Of a DNA stretch of 64,000 nucleotides, positions 16,097 through 24,107 are shown in pieces. The position numbers were made by a program, and so were the translations under genes. This DNA comes from Mycobacterium barrassiae (GTDB lineage Bacteria; Actinomycetota; Actinomycetes; Mycobacteriales; Mycobacteriaceae), in the NCBI RefSeq assembly GCF_025822765.1, contig NZ_JACKUK010000026.1, forward strand, positions 1-64,000, written 5' to 3'. Each line of letters opens with the position of its first letter. Within the stretch, counting starts at the first letter, position 1. The notes beneath the pieces were generated by a model, which saw only the letters and a list, made by a program, of their open reading frames with translations, did no database searches and had not been told where the DNA came from.

Positions 16097-17137
16097 GTGG
16101 AAGGCAGCGGGGTGGACGGCGCAGGGTCAGCCCGGGCGCGTTTGGCTGCCGAACTGCGAGGCCTTCGCGAAGCGAACGGCAAGCGAACCTACGCATCGAT
16201 CGTCAACCGCGCGCAGACACATCACCCTTCGATCCCACTCAGCAAGAGCAGCGTCGGCGAGTGGCTAAGCGGACGCGCGGTGCCATCTCCGGCTGGAAAA
16301 CTCACTGCTCTTGTGAAGGCGATGACCGACAACGCGCCGGACCCGGCGCTCGTCCGCTTGCACCGCGCTGCGCTTCTCGAAAAGCGCAGCGCAACTGGCA
16401 GACGCCGGACCGCAAGCCGGCCGGAGCCAGCGCCAGCACCTCCACCGAGCCATATTCCTCGGCTGGACGCAGTCCACTACGCCGACTCGGATCGCGTCTA
16501 CGACCTCGTGCTCGGACGGGGCAGTGAGCTGGCGGCGCCGCGCCTCGACTGGGACAGTCGCCGCGGCCCCGGACACGTGAAGTTTCGTCGAATGCTCGTC
16601 GACGAACTCGACAAAATCGCTTTGCAGGCAAAGCGATTCACTCCCGAACTGAATCTTCGTCAGCTCACCGACGGCGATCTATTGATCTTCGACACCCAGG
16701 TACGGACGCGCAATGGGGTATCTTCCGGACAGAAGGTCAAGCTCACGGGTGACCTCAATCGCGACCCACACATCTATATTCAAAGACGCAGAGTGCGGAT
16801 CGTAATGACGCTGAAACCAGAAATGATTACCACCGACACAGCGTTCGGCTACTTCGGCGAAGGCACCACCCGGCTCGCTGATATCTGCCGCATCAAGTAT
16901 CGGGTTGCCGGCGACGAACTGGCGCGGATGCCAGAAACCGACAAAGTGCAGTACCTCGCAACGCCTCTCGTACTTGGCACGGTCGACGTCTTCAACACTC
17001 ACGCAGACCTCCGTGCAAGTCCCCTATTCGAGACCATCGACATCGAGGAGGACGCTATGCAAACAGTGGGGCCGTGGGTATACGTCTCGGACGGCGAGGC
17101 TTCCTCTTCGCGGGAGAACCTTCGCTCGCCGGAGTGA
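16097..17137 (+). CDS. HTH protein with an unrecognised C-terminal domain
   Basis: 346 residues from the GTG at 16097, chosen because GGGAGGGG lies about 9 nt upstream; the open frame continues far upstream without protein-like character. Residues 8-70 look like a Xre-type DNA-binding region (LAAELRGLREANG...TYASIVNRAQ...LSKSSVGEWLSGRAVPSPAGKLTALVKAM). A proline-rich linker (PEPAPAPPPS) leads to a C-terminal domain of about 210 residues containing HVKFRRMLVDELDKIA, IFDTQVRTRNG, and IYIQRRRVRIVMTLKPEMITTDTAFGYFGEG. I do not recognise this domain. It could be a regulator or effector of the island. Confidence 0.65.
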   Translation: MEGSGVDGAGSARARLAAELRGLREANGKRTYASIVNRAQTHHPSIPLSKSSVGEWLSGRAVPSPAGKLTALVKAMTDNAPDPALVRLHRAALLEKRSATGRRRTASRPEPAPAPPPSHIPRLDAVHYADSDRVYDLVLGRGSELAAPRLDWDSRRGPGHVKFRRMLVDELDKIALQAKRFTPELNLRQLTDGDLLIFDTQVRTRNGVSSGQKVKLTGDLNRDPHIYIQRRRVRIVMTLKPEMITTDTAFGYFGEGTTRLADICRIKYRVAGDELARMPETDKVQYLATPLVLGTVDVFNTHADLRASPLFETIDIEEDAMQTVGPWVYVSDGEASSSRENLRSPE

Positions 17138-17307
17138 GACTCGCATGAGTCCCGGAAACGTACAAGAGTGCCCTCGTGCTGAGACCGCGCCGTGACCGGC
17201 ACAGCGGCGGCACTGTGCTCTCGGCGCTCCGGGTTCGGTACGGTGGCGCTCATCGCGGCCAACCGTCAACGACGCAATCGTCAGGGCATGTGGCTGCAAG
17301 AGTCCAA

Positions 17308-17757
17308 TTAGTCGTGCAACGTCTCAGACGGCAGGGCCAACGTAAGCGCGCTATCGAGAGCAGCGATCGTCGTTCGGAGGCTTCGGACGGTTTTTAAGTG
17401 TAGTTCGGCGGTTTCCAGGGCGGCGTCGCTTGCGGCAGCGGCTGCTGCGCGGGCGTATTGCGCTATGGCCCTGATGGTTTCGCGATCCTGCGGAAGTTCA
17501 TTGGCCGGATTGTTGGGCCGCGTGCGGATTCTGTTGAGAAAGTTTCTGGCCGCAGAAAGCTCTGGGTGTCTGTTTGAGAATGCGACCAGGTCGCCCCATC
17601 GAAAGAGCTTCCTGTTGCCGCTGGTCTGGGCCGGCAACGGGTCGTCTTCTCTTGCGGCCCATTTTGTGATTGTGGTGGCGCTGATGCCGGATCGGTCGGC
17701 CAGCTGCCGCGCACTGAATTCGTCAAGATCGTCTGGCCACCGAGTTACGTCGTTCAT
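17308..17757 (-). CDS. HTH DNA-binding protein with coiled-coil tail
   Basis: This 149-residue protein begins MNDVTRWPDDLDEFSARQLADRSGISATTITKWAAREDD, a helix-turn-helix of the MerR/Nu1 kind with a wing-like GNRKLFRWGDLVAF. The remaining 80 residues are alanine-rich and helical, consistent with dimerisation. It diverges from the pair starting at 17827, and the 69-bp gap holds two TGTGC(A/G)CA boxes, so it probably regulates itself and those genes. Confidence 0.6.
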   Translation of the reverse strand: MNDVTRWPDDLDEFSARQLADRSGISATTITKWAAREDDPLPAQTSGNRKLFRWGDLVAFSNRHPELSAARNFLNRIRTRPNNPANELPQDRETIRAIAQYARAAAAAASDAALETAELHLKTVRSLRTTIAALDSALTLALPSETLHD

Positions 17758-17758
17758 A

Positions 17759-17809
17759 TGTGCACACCTGCATAGTCTTGCGCGTGTCGTCGTTGCTCAC
17801 TTGTGCGCA
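17759..17809. promoter_or_regulatory. Divergent promoter with paired TGTGCACA-type boxes
   Basis: A perfect 8-bp palindrome TGTGCACA at 17759-17766 overlaps the ATG of the HTH gene, and a one-mismatch copy TGTGCGCA occurs at 17802-17809. They may be operators for the HTH protein encoded on the left. Confidence 0.35.
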
Positions 17810-17826
17810 TGTGACAGCCTACCTAC

Positions 17827-18213
17827 ATGGTGCTCCTGGCCACGAACATCGATCGGATCTTGGCCGGATCTCGCGTTGATGCCCGTGGATTGTGGGCTAG
17901 CGAATGCAAGATCTGCGCAGATGGATGGTGGTTTCGGCGGTGCCGCGGCGTCTCAGACACCGACCTTGAGTTGAGCATATGGCTCGGCAATCATCGTCTG
18001 GTGACCGGTTGCCCGACCGGCCTACGGCCTGACGCCGGAGGTCACACGTGTGCACTTACACGCCATCCGGAGGCCCGTCCAGGCATCGGCAGCCCGCGAC
18101 GGGATGGTCGGACCCAGGCTTCGCGGGCAGTGCACGGCGGGTGTTCGATCTCGTTGTGTCGACCTGCTCGCGTCCTTGCCGCCCGACAGGTCGACAGGGT
18201 ACGTGACGCGTGA
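17827..18213 (+). CDS. Hypothetical protein
   Basis: A 128-residue frame from an ATG (MVLLATNIDRILAGSR). It has scattered cysteines (CKICADGWWFRRC, GGHTC, GGCSISLC) but no clear zinc motif or known domain, and the arginine-rich tail is weakly protein-like. It is kept because its stop overlaps the next start in a GTGA arrangement, which is common between coupled genes here. It may instead be chance. Confidence 0.4.
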   Translation: MVLLATNIDRILAGSRVDARGLWASECKICADGWWFRRCRGVSDTDLELSIWLGNHRLVTGCPTGLRPDAGGHTCALTRHPEARPGIGSPRRDGRTQASRAVHGGCSISLCRPARVLAARQVDRVRDA

Positions 18214-18827
18214 CTAGCCGCAATGATCTCGAGGAACTCATGCGTGCCGATCGGCTCAACGCTTGGCCTGTCCGCTTACGCATGTGCCGGATGTTTGGCT
18301 CGCGCGCGTGGTGGTCGGTTGTTCCCAACGCCGATGAGTTGGCGCGGCGTGACGCGCACCCGGTTCGAGCAATCAAGCGGCTCGATGTGGCAGCAGTTTT
18401 GTTGAGTCTTCCGATGAACTTGCCGGTTCCTGAGGACTCGCTACGCCCGAAGGAATTGCGCTTGCTCTCGAGCTTGCCGTCATGTCTCGTCGAGCGAGTC
18501 GACGGCGCAGTAGTGAGGCGAACGTCATCTCCAGTGACAGTCGATCATGTTGTCTTGCCGACCAAGACCTTTCGGCCGGGACTTGAGGCCGTGACAGAGT
18601 TCTCTACTTACTGCGCCAGATCGATGGTGATTCCGGCCGGTACCGATCTAACGGAGATCGAGCTTGCGGAAGCGAGTTACTACGGCGTCGGAATCTACAG
18701 GGCTGATGGCGACTCACTCCTAGAGTTGGTCGCCCCGGAGCCGATGGACGGCTGGCCGGAGACACCTGCGAGCTGGATATTCGCCGAGACTCTTTGGGAT
18801 GAGCTTGGTCCGCTCGGATGTAGCTAG
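18210..18827 (+). CDS. Hypothetical protein
   Basis: A 205-residue frame starting GTGACTAGC. The sequence has ordinary amino-acid composition and the C-terminal VTEFSTYCARSMVIPAGTDLTEIELAEASYYGVGIY looks folded. No family is recognised. It runs convergently with the TGT-like gene, whose stop is only 24 nt away. A role as an accessory of the island is only a guess from its position. Confidence 0.55.
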   Translation: MTSRNDLEELMRADRLNAWPVRLRMCRMFGSRAWWSVVPNADELARRDAHPVRAIKRLDVAAVLLSLPMNLPVPEDSLRPKELRLLSSLPSCLVERVDGAVVRRTSSPVTVDHVVLPTKTFRPGLEAVTEFSTYCARSMVIPAGTDLTEIELAEASYYGVGIYRADGDSLLELVAPEPMDGWPETPASWIFAETLWDELGPLGCS

Positions 18828-18851
18828 ATTCGATACCGGCGAATGCCTTGG

Positions 18852-20156
18852 TCAGGCGGGAAGTTCGGCCCACGCACTGAATGCAGGCCGAGGACGCAAG
18901 GGTTTTGCGCGCCGAAGCTCCTGCGATAAGTACTCATACTCGGCAATTCGGCCTTGGCAGAACGTCTTCCAGAACGCACCTCGGTCAGCGATGCTTTCCT
19001 TCTCGGCGATGATCTTGGACCATTCCTGCCAGACCGCTACGCCGTGAGCCCGCGCATCGGCAGAGTCGTCTTTGGACAGGAAGCGGTCGATGCGCCGACC
19101 GTCACAGGCGGCACATTGACAAGTAGGGGCCGGCATACGGCCGTACTCGGCCGCGATCTTGCTGCCGCGCCACCAGCTGGCCAAACGTTTGTACAAGACC
19201 GACGGTGATTCGTCGTCGCGATTGATCGATTTGGGTTGCTCATCAGGGTCGACAGCGTGTCGCATGCTGCCTCCGCTTCCGATGGCCGCGGCGAATCCGC
19301 CGTGGCACATGACATCAAACGCGTTGAAGTCAGTGCGGAATGCCGCCACGTGGGCCGGTCCCGCGGTGAAGGCCCGCAGCGCGCTGATGCGCCGCTTGGC
19401 GTTCGAGTCGAATGGGTCAAGCTGGCTGGCCAGTATGAGCGCGACCGGAACCATGAGGTCGTTGAGTATCGTCCAGACCCGCAACGTGAGCGATGTGTCG
19501 TCGAGAATCGCCGCGTCAAACGGCACCGTGAAAATGAAATCATTGCGGCTGAGTTGCTGCGCTTGCTCGGCGGCGACTTCCAACGCATCGATACCGTCCG
19601 CCCGGATCAATCCAGTCGGTGTCAGTGCGACGTCTACGCCCAGTGCCCGCTGGTCCGAGAGGTTTTCGTCAAGCGTTTCAGCGAGCATGTCTTGACGCTC
19701 GAAGTGAAACGGCGCAGCTGTGGTTGCGACATGCCGTCGATATCCCTCTGGATCGAAGACCACGGGCGCATCGAATCCGCGCTCGGGCAGCCCCACCATT
19801 ATCTCGCGCAGATTCGTCCGATTGGTCATGCGTCCACGGCTCAATACCAGGCCACTAGTCGTCTCATCGATGTAGGGAAGTACCGCCTCAAGCTGAGCAC
19901 CGGCCGAGGTTTGGACGAGTATCCGATCCATGAGCAGCCCGGCTGTGCCCTCAGGCGTCCCACGTTGAATCAGCCCGGACGGCGCGGCCGAATCTCGCAC
20001 TCGTGGTCGATCAGCGGTGGTGACGCGCCAACGTGGCCGCCTTGTGGGACCGTGGGCGCGCGCGGCATCGGTCGCCCCGCGATCTGCCACCGACATGGCA
20101 CGCTCGGCGCTCGGCGATTTCGCCTTAACCCCGTCAGTATTCTGGGCAGCAACCAT
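18852..20156 (-). CDS. Third gene of the HigBA module: probable TIM-barrel protein with a TGT-like zinc signature
   Basis: 434 residues from an ATG with AAGGAGG upstream. After about 60 disordered residues come alternating strands and helices (MDRILVQTSAG, SGLVLSRGRM, APVVFDPEGY, GVDVALTPTGLI, NDFIFTVPFD, VPVALILASQLD), as in a TIM barrel. Near the C-terminus CQCAAC (C346, C348, C351) with His371 copies the CxCxxC...H zinc site of tRNA-guanine transglycosylases and the phage-related DpdA enzymes. VMCHGGFAAAIGSGGSMRH at 282-300 may be a substrate loop. It lies 16 nt after the HigA-ImmA gene, so it is probably co-expressed. Base or nucleotide exchange is a hypothesis; no TGT active-site aspartate could be assigned. 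Confidence 0.55.
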   Translation of the reverse strand: MVAAQNTDGVKAKSPSAERAMSVADRGATDAARAHGPTRRPRWRVTTADRPRVRDSAAPSGLIQRGTPEGTAGLLMDRILVQTSAGAQLEAVLPYIDETTSGLVLSRGRMTNRTNLREIMVGLPERGFDAPVVFDPEGYRRHVATTAAPFHFERQDMLAETLDENLSDQRALGVDVALTPTGLIRADGIDALEVAAEQAQQLSRNDFIFTVPFDAAILDDTSLTLRVWTILNDLMVPVALILASQLDPFDSNAKRRISALRAFTAGPAHVAAFRTDFNAFDVMCHGGFAAAIGSGGSMRHAVDPDEQPKSINRDDESPSVLYKRLASWWRGSKIAAEYGRMPAPTCQCAACDGRRIDRFLSKDDSADARAHGVAVWQEWSKIIAEKESIADRGAFWKTFCQGRIAEYEYLSQELRRAKPLRPRPAFSAWAELPA

Positions 20157-20171
20157 TCGGGCCTCCTTATC

Positions 20172-21299
20172 TCATTCTGACGCCCGGTCGGGACATTCCT
20201 CGGTCGACGCGGCCAAGGTGTACCGGACCTTGAGAGACTGCCCGACGTGGAACCCGACGATCTTGTCGTGTTGGAGCCGGCCCACGACGATTCCCGGTGA
20301 CACACCGATCCGCTCGGCGAAAGCTTTCATGGCCGCGATGGAAGTCAGTCCCGCCAATTCTGGGGCGTACTCGTGCGGGATGAGCAGATTTCTGGCGAGA
20401 TCGTCTGCCTCCCTCTCCTTGTGTCCATACGCGTGGCGGTCTGTGCTGCCGTCGCTGATGAACACGTCTTTCTTGCCGTGCAGCACAACGTGCGCCAACT
20501 CGTGGAAGAACGTGAACCAAAGTTGATCGTCGGTACCGAAGCGCAACGACAGCTGAACCACCGGTCGGCCGCGCACCCATCGGGCGGCCCCCGAGCAGCG
20601 CGCGCCTCGGACCTCTGGAACGAAAACCACTGCAACACCACATTCGGCAGCGACTCGCACCATCTCGTCGACAAAGACCGCCGGGTCCGGTTCGCGAGTC
20701 AACGCCCTCAGCGCGGGGAGGCTAGCGCGTAACCGCAAGGCATTGAACTCGGCCACCTCGAGATTGTCGGCCTCCAGCTCGCCGAGTCGAAGCCATGCAG
20801 CGACCGCTCCGGGGTGCGACGCGAAAGCCGGCGATTGCCGTAGCGCTGCCGCCTGTTGCCCAAGCCAAAGTCTGCGCCATGCATCAGGATCAGATACTCC
20901 AAAAAACTCCAACAGCTGGCGTACCAAACCCGCCTTGTCTCGCGATGGTGCTGTCAACATTCCTAGCTTGCGCAACGCGCTCACCGGCATCTCGGAGAGC
21001 CAGTCGGTATGGCTTTCGAGGTCCGCACGCCGCGCGACACGCGCACGGTCGTCCTGATAGAGCGCCTCGAGGTTGTTCCACGTTCGCGCTGGAACGCCGG
21101 TAACCAGTTCCAATTTCGCCGCAGTCGCCCGCGTCAACGGCGCGGCGCCGGTAACGATCTGACTCAGCGCCTTCTCGCTGATGTTGATTCGAGATGCAAG
21201 TTCGGCCTGCTTCATCCGACGCTCCTCAAGCCACTCAGCCAATGTCTCACCCGGCGCGACGGCATAGTCGGGCTCAAGCGGTTCGCTGGTCATGTTCAT
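20172..21299 (-). CDS. higA: HigA-type antitoxin fused to an ImmA/IrrE-like metallopeptidase
   Basis: 375 residues. The N-terminal part (15-75) is a HigA/Xre HTH: GETLAEWLEERRMKQAELASRINISEKALSQIVTGAAPLT. A helical middle leads to an ImmA/IrrE peptidase domain with the zinc motif HELAH (266-270) and a downstream EREADDLARNLLIP helix supplying the third ligand. Proteins of this build can neutralise a toxin, repress their own promoter and be cleaved or activated under stress. GAGGAGG precedes the ATG at 21299. It follows the toxin gene by 18 nt and precedes the TGT-like gene. Confidence 0.85.
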   Translation of the reverse strand: MNMTSEPLEPDYAVAPGETLAEWLEERRMKQAELASRINISEKALSQIVTGAAPLTRATAAKLELVTGVPARTWNNLEALYQDDRARVARRADLESHTDWLSEMPVSALRKLGMLTAPSRDKAGLVRQLLEFFGVSDPDAWRRLWLGQQAAALRQSPAFASHPGAVAAWLRLGELEADNLEVAEFNALRLRASLPALRALTREPDPAVFVDEMVRVAAECGVAVVFVPEVRGARCSGAARWVRGRPVVQLSLRFGTDDQLWFTFFHELAHVVLHGKKDVFISDGSTDRHAYGHKEREADDLARNLLIPHEYAPELAGLTSIAAMKAFAERIGVSPGIVVGRLQHDKIVGFHVGQSLKVRYTLAASTEECPDRASE

Positions 21300-21317
21300 T
21301 TCCTCCTCTCGCTGTGC

Positions 21318-21647
21318 TTAGTGGGTGTCAAAGATGCCGACGACGATCATCGCCTTTGTCAAGGCCCAGTCGATCCCGCCATCGTCGGTCAGCGGAGCAG
21401 GATCCTTCGGGCGCACCAGGAGGCGGTACGGATGATCGAGATCACCCGACATATGGCCCTTCCAATTTCCCAGTAGCGCATGCCATCGCCCCGGCAACGG
21501 CAAGAGATCGACCGCACAATCGACCGCGCGCAACGCCGCCAACCGCACTGAAAGCTTTCGAGCGCGCAATGACCCAAGCTCGCGGGTCATTGCTGAACGC
21601 TTGGTCACCAAGCGTTCCAGCGCACGGTCAGCGAAGTCGATCTCCAC
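21318..21647 (-). CDS. higB: HigB-type (RelE superfamily) toxin
   Basis: 109 residues from a GTG. The sequence EIDFADRALERL...RARKLSVRLAALRAVDCAVDLLPLPGRWHALLGNWKGHMSGDL, then PYRLLVRP and IDWALTKAMIVVGIFDTH, matches HigB of host-inhibition-of-growth loci. HigB toxins cut mRNA on the ribosome. The Shine-Dalgarno AGGAGG sits inside a 19-bp palindrome, so the cognate HigA could block transcription, or the hairpin could limit translation. Order toxin-antitoxin is normal for higBA. Confidence 0.85.
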   Translation of the reverse strand: MEIDFADRALERLVTKRSAMTRELGSLRARKLSVRLAALRAVDCAVDLLPLPGRWHALLGNWKGHMSGDLDHPYRLLVRPKDPAPLTDDGGIDWALTKAMIVVGIFDTH

Positions 21648-21652
21648 TTTTT

Positions 21653-21671
21653 GTTTACCTCCTAGGTAAAC
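21653..21671. promoter_or_regulatory. Palindromic HigA operator overlapping the higB ribosome-binding site
   Basis: Perfect 8-bp arms GTTTACCT and AGGTAAAC are separated by CCT, directly before the higB GTG. On the minus strand the centre supplies AGGAGG. This is the expected site for autorepression by HigA. Confidence 0.65.
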
Positions 21672-21832
21672 AATACTAGATTCACCACGTGAACGATCGA
21701 CACGACGCCCCTCGGCCTACGCCGGCCCGCTGCGGACGTCGTGCCTACGTCGTCTTTAGGAAGCTTCCTGCGGAAATCGTGGCCACGACTGATGCAGTAA
21801 AGCCATAGCGGGGCACGTCCTGCTATGCCGAT

Positions 21833-21921
21833 TGTCGAGATGCAAGAAAGATTGACCGGACGCGCCTGGCTACTTTGACCAATCTCGGACGTGTCGCCGG
21901 AGGTTGTTAATCTTCGTTGCA
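21833..21921. repeat. Right copy of the 89-bp island-flanking repeat
   Basis: Same length and orientation as 11151-11239, with the shared blocks TGTCGAGATGCA, AAGATTGAC, CTACTTTGAC and CGTGTCGC. Its ends TGCAAGAAAGATTGACC and TTGTTAATCTTCGTTGCA are again inverted. It lies about 100 bp left of the IS21 element and closes the accessory block. Confidence 0.65.
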
Positions 21922-22080
21922 AAGAGCAGGTCAAGGCCTCATGCCGACAGCGCGATCCCGCCAGACGCTGCGCCGATAGAACGCAAACATCGCCCACGCG
22001 AGGTAACCGACACGCACTGTTGACGACGGTCGAAAACTAGGCCAGAAGCGACGGTTGAAAAGTAGGCCACGTGGTCGTGG

Positions 22081-22863
22081 TTATTGTGCCGTGTTGTCGG
22101 CTCTGGCGGAGGGCAAGGTGTCGATCCCAGTGTCCTTGAGCCTGTAGCTGGAACCTTTGAGGGTCAGGACGTCGGCGTGGTGCACGATGCGGTCGATCAT
22201 CGCGGCCGCGACGACTTGGTCGCCGAATACGTCGCCCCAACGGGCGAAGGGCAGGTTTGAGGTCAGGATCAGCGAGGCGTGTTCGTAGCGGCTGGAGACC
22301 AGTTGGAAGAACAGGTTCGCGGCGTCCTGCTCGAAGGGGATGTAGCCGACCTCGTCGACGACGAGCAGCCCGATCCGGCGCAGCTTGGCCAGCTCGGCGG
22401 GTAGTCGCCCGGCATTGTGGGCGGCCTTGAGTCGGGCGACCCAGTCCACCGCGGTAGCGAATGCGATGCGGTGCCCGGTCTGGGCGGCTTTGATGGCCAA
22501 CCCGATGGCCAGGTGGGTCTTGCCGGTGCCCGGCGGCCCCAACAGCACAATGTTGCGGGTCTTGGCCAGGAACGCGCCGGTGCCCAGGTGGGCGATCATG
22601 TCCCGGTTGAGAGCGGGTTGGTGATCGAAGTTGAAGTCCTCCAACGACTTGCGGGTCGGAAACCCTGCCGAGCGGATACGGGTCGCCGCACCGGAGGCTT
22701 CACGCGCGGCGACCTCCCGGGAAAGCACCGCCGCGAGATACTCTTCGTGAGTCCAGCTGGCATCACGGGCTTGGGCGGCCAGTCGGGCGGCCGAGTCGCG
22801 GATACGTGGCGCTTTGAGCGCTTGCGCGTAGTGCAGGACGGCCTTCATCGGATCCTCGGCCAT
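22081..22863 (-). CDS. istB: IS21-family helper ATPase IstB
   Basis: This 260-residue DnaC-like AAA+ protein has Walker A LLGPPGTGKTHLA near residue 105, Walker B LLVVDEVGYIPF near 170, and the sensor ILTSNLPFARWGDVF near 200. IstB assembles on DNA and directs the IstA transposase to target sites. The length is normal and no disruption is seen. It starts two bases after the istA stop, the usual coupled layout. Confidence 0.95.
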   Translation of the reverse strand: MAEDPMKAVLHYAQALKAPRIRDSAARLAAQARDASWTHEEYLAAVLSREVAAREASGAATRIRSAGFPTRKSLEDFNFDHQPALNRDMIAHLGTGAFLAKTRNIVLLGPPGTGKTHLAIGLAIKAAQTGHRIAFATAVDWVARLKAAHNAGRLPAELAKLRRIGLLVVDEVGYIPFEQDAANLFFQLVSSRYEHASLILTSNLPFARWGDVFGDQVVAAAMIDRIVHHADVLTLKGSSYRLKDTGIDTLPSARADNTAQ

Positions 22864-22865
22864 GC

Positions 22866-24107
22866 TCAGGCCACCTCATCACTGGACGTGACTGCGGCAG
22901 TGGTGAAGTCGACACCGAAAGCACGGTCGTAGTCGCTCAGGTCGCGCACCAGCTGATCACCGACCACCGACGGCGGGCCGGCTTGGAACTGGTGACGCAA
23001 CGCCGCGGCGGTCGCAACGTGGGCCGGGTCGGTCAGGGTTTGTCGCGCCGCCCAACAGCGGCCATGGGTCGCCAACAGGCGCCCGGCCCTACTCACTCTC
23101 ACCTGAGTCAAGGTGGTGCTCACGTCGACGAGTTGGCCGATCGCATTCGGATCGACGGAGTAGTCGTTGCCGGCCACCCGCACGTAGTAGTCGCGTCCCA
23201 GCCGCACCGAAGTCACTGTCTCGACGGTCGGCGACACCGGTGGCAGTGCCAGCATCTGGGCACGGTCGGCGTCGAGGAAGTCGACCGGACGACCATCCAG
23301 TACCCGCACCCGACGCCTGTTCGCGACCGGAAGCCATTGCCCCAGTTGATCATTGAAGTCATCGGGTGAGGTGAAGCTGCGCCCGGGCAAAAATGAGGTC
23401 TCCAAGTACCGGTTGGCTCGCTCGACCATCCCCTTGGATTCGGGATCATAGGGTTTGAGCTGCACCAGCCGCGAACCCAGCGTACCCATCAGCGCGGTGA
23501 CCGGATCGGTCAACCGACCCCGGCGTCCTATCCCGGCCTCGTTGTCCCACCACAACTCATGCGGTATCGCAGCGAAACTGCCCGAGAGCAGCTGCCACAT
23601 CCCGGCCACCAAATCCATCGTCTGACGTGAGGGCAGCATCACCGCGGCGATGAACCGGGAGAACGCGGCCACCATCACCAACACCGGCAGCATCGCCTCC
23701 TGGCCGAACCCGACCGCGATCCTGGGTGCCGGGAACCACAGGTCGCACTGCACCACCCGCCCCGGCGGATGCGCCAGCCGGTCGACCGGATCGGCGGGCA
23801 GATACTCCGGGCGGATCGCCCGGACCCGCTCCCGAAACCACGAGATCGAACCCGTCCAGCCGACCCGCTCAGCGAGCACCGTCGCCGGCAGCTGCGGATA
23901 CGTCGATAACAAGGCCCGAATCCCGGGCTCCACGGCGTCGATCGCCGACGGCGACGAGGCCCGCTCGTACTTCGGTGGCCCATCGCAGGCCAGCGCACCG
24001 GCCACGGTGTCACGTGCGATGCCGAGTTGCCGCGCGATGGCCCGCTGCGACAAACCCTCACTGCGGTGAAGATGCCGGATCAACGCCCAGTCTTCCAAGG
24101 AGATCAC
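22866..24107 (-). CDS. istA: IS21-family transposase IstA
   Basis: About 413 residues from the GTG at 24107; an in-frame TTG at 24140 lies inside the terminal repeat and is less likely. An N-terminal HTH (HLHRSEGLSQRAIARQLGIARDTVAGAL) binds the ends. The DDE integrase core has VVQCDLWFP, ELWWDNEAGIG and the downstream PYDPESKGMVERANRYLETSF with the catalytic Glu. A C-terminal Mu-transposase-like segment (VRVAGNDYSVDPNAIG) follows. The gene is full length. Confidence 0.9.
   Translation of the reverse strand: MISLEDWALIRHLHRSEGLSQRAIARQLGIARDTVAGALACDGPPKYERASSPSAIDAVEPGIRALLSTYPQLPATVLAERVGWTGSISWFRERVRAIRPEYLPADPVDRLAHPPGRVVQCDLWFPAPRIAVGFGQEAMLPVLVMVAAFSRFIAAVMLPSRQTMDLVAGMWQLLSGSFAAIPHELWWDNEAGIGRRGRLTDPVTALMGTLGSRLVQLKPYDPESKGMVERANRYLETSFLPGRSFTSPDDFNDQLGQWLPVANRRRVRVLDGRPVDFLDADRAQMLALPPVSPTVETVTSVRLGRDYYVRVAGNDYSVDPNAIGQLVDVSTTLTQVRVSRAGRLLATHGRCWAARQTLTDPAHVATAAALRHQFQAGPPSVVGDQLVRDLSDYDRAFGVDFTTAAVTSSDEVA

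Noticed and set aside
17176-17397. Plus-strand frame after the HTH gene
   Set aside because: Arginine-rich shadow frame opposite the real minus-strand HTH gene, without a start signal.
18852-20156. Naming the third HigBA gene DpdA or a tRNA-guanine transglycosylase
   Set aside because: Only the zinc signature supports it. No catalytic aspartates were assigned and no other dpd or queuosine genes are nearby.
11151-21921. CRISPR array or prophage
   Set aside because: There are only two copies of the repeat, 10.7 kb apart, and no structural phage genes or cas genes are present.
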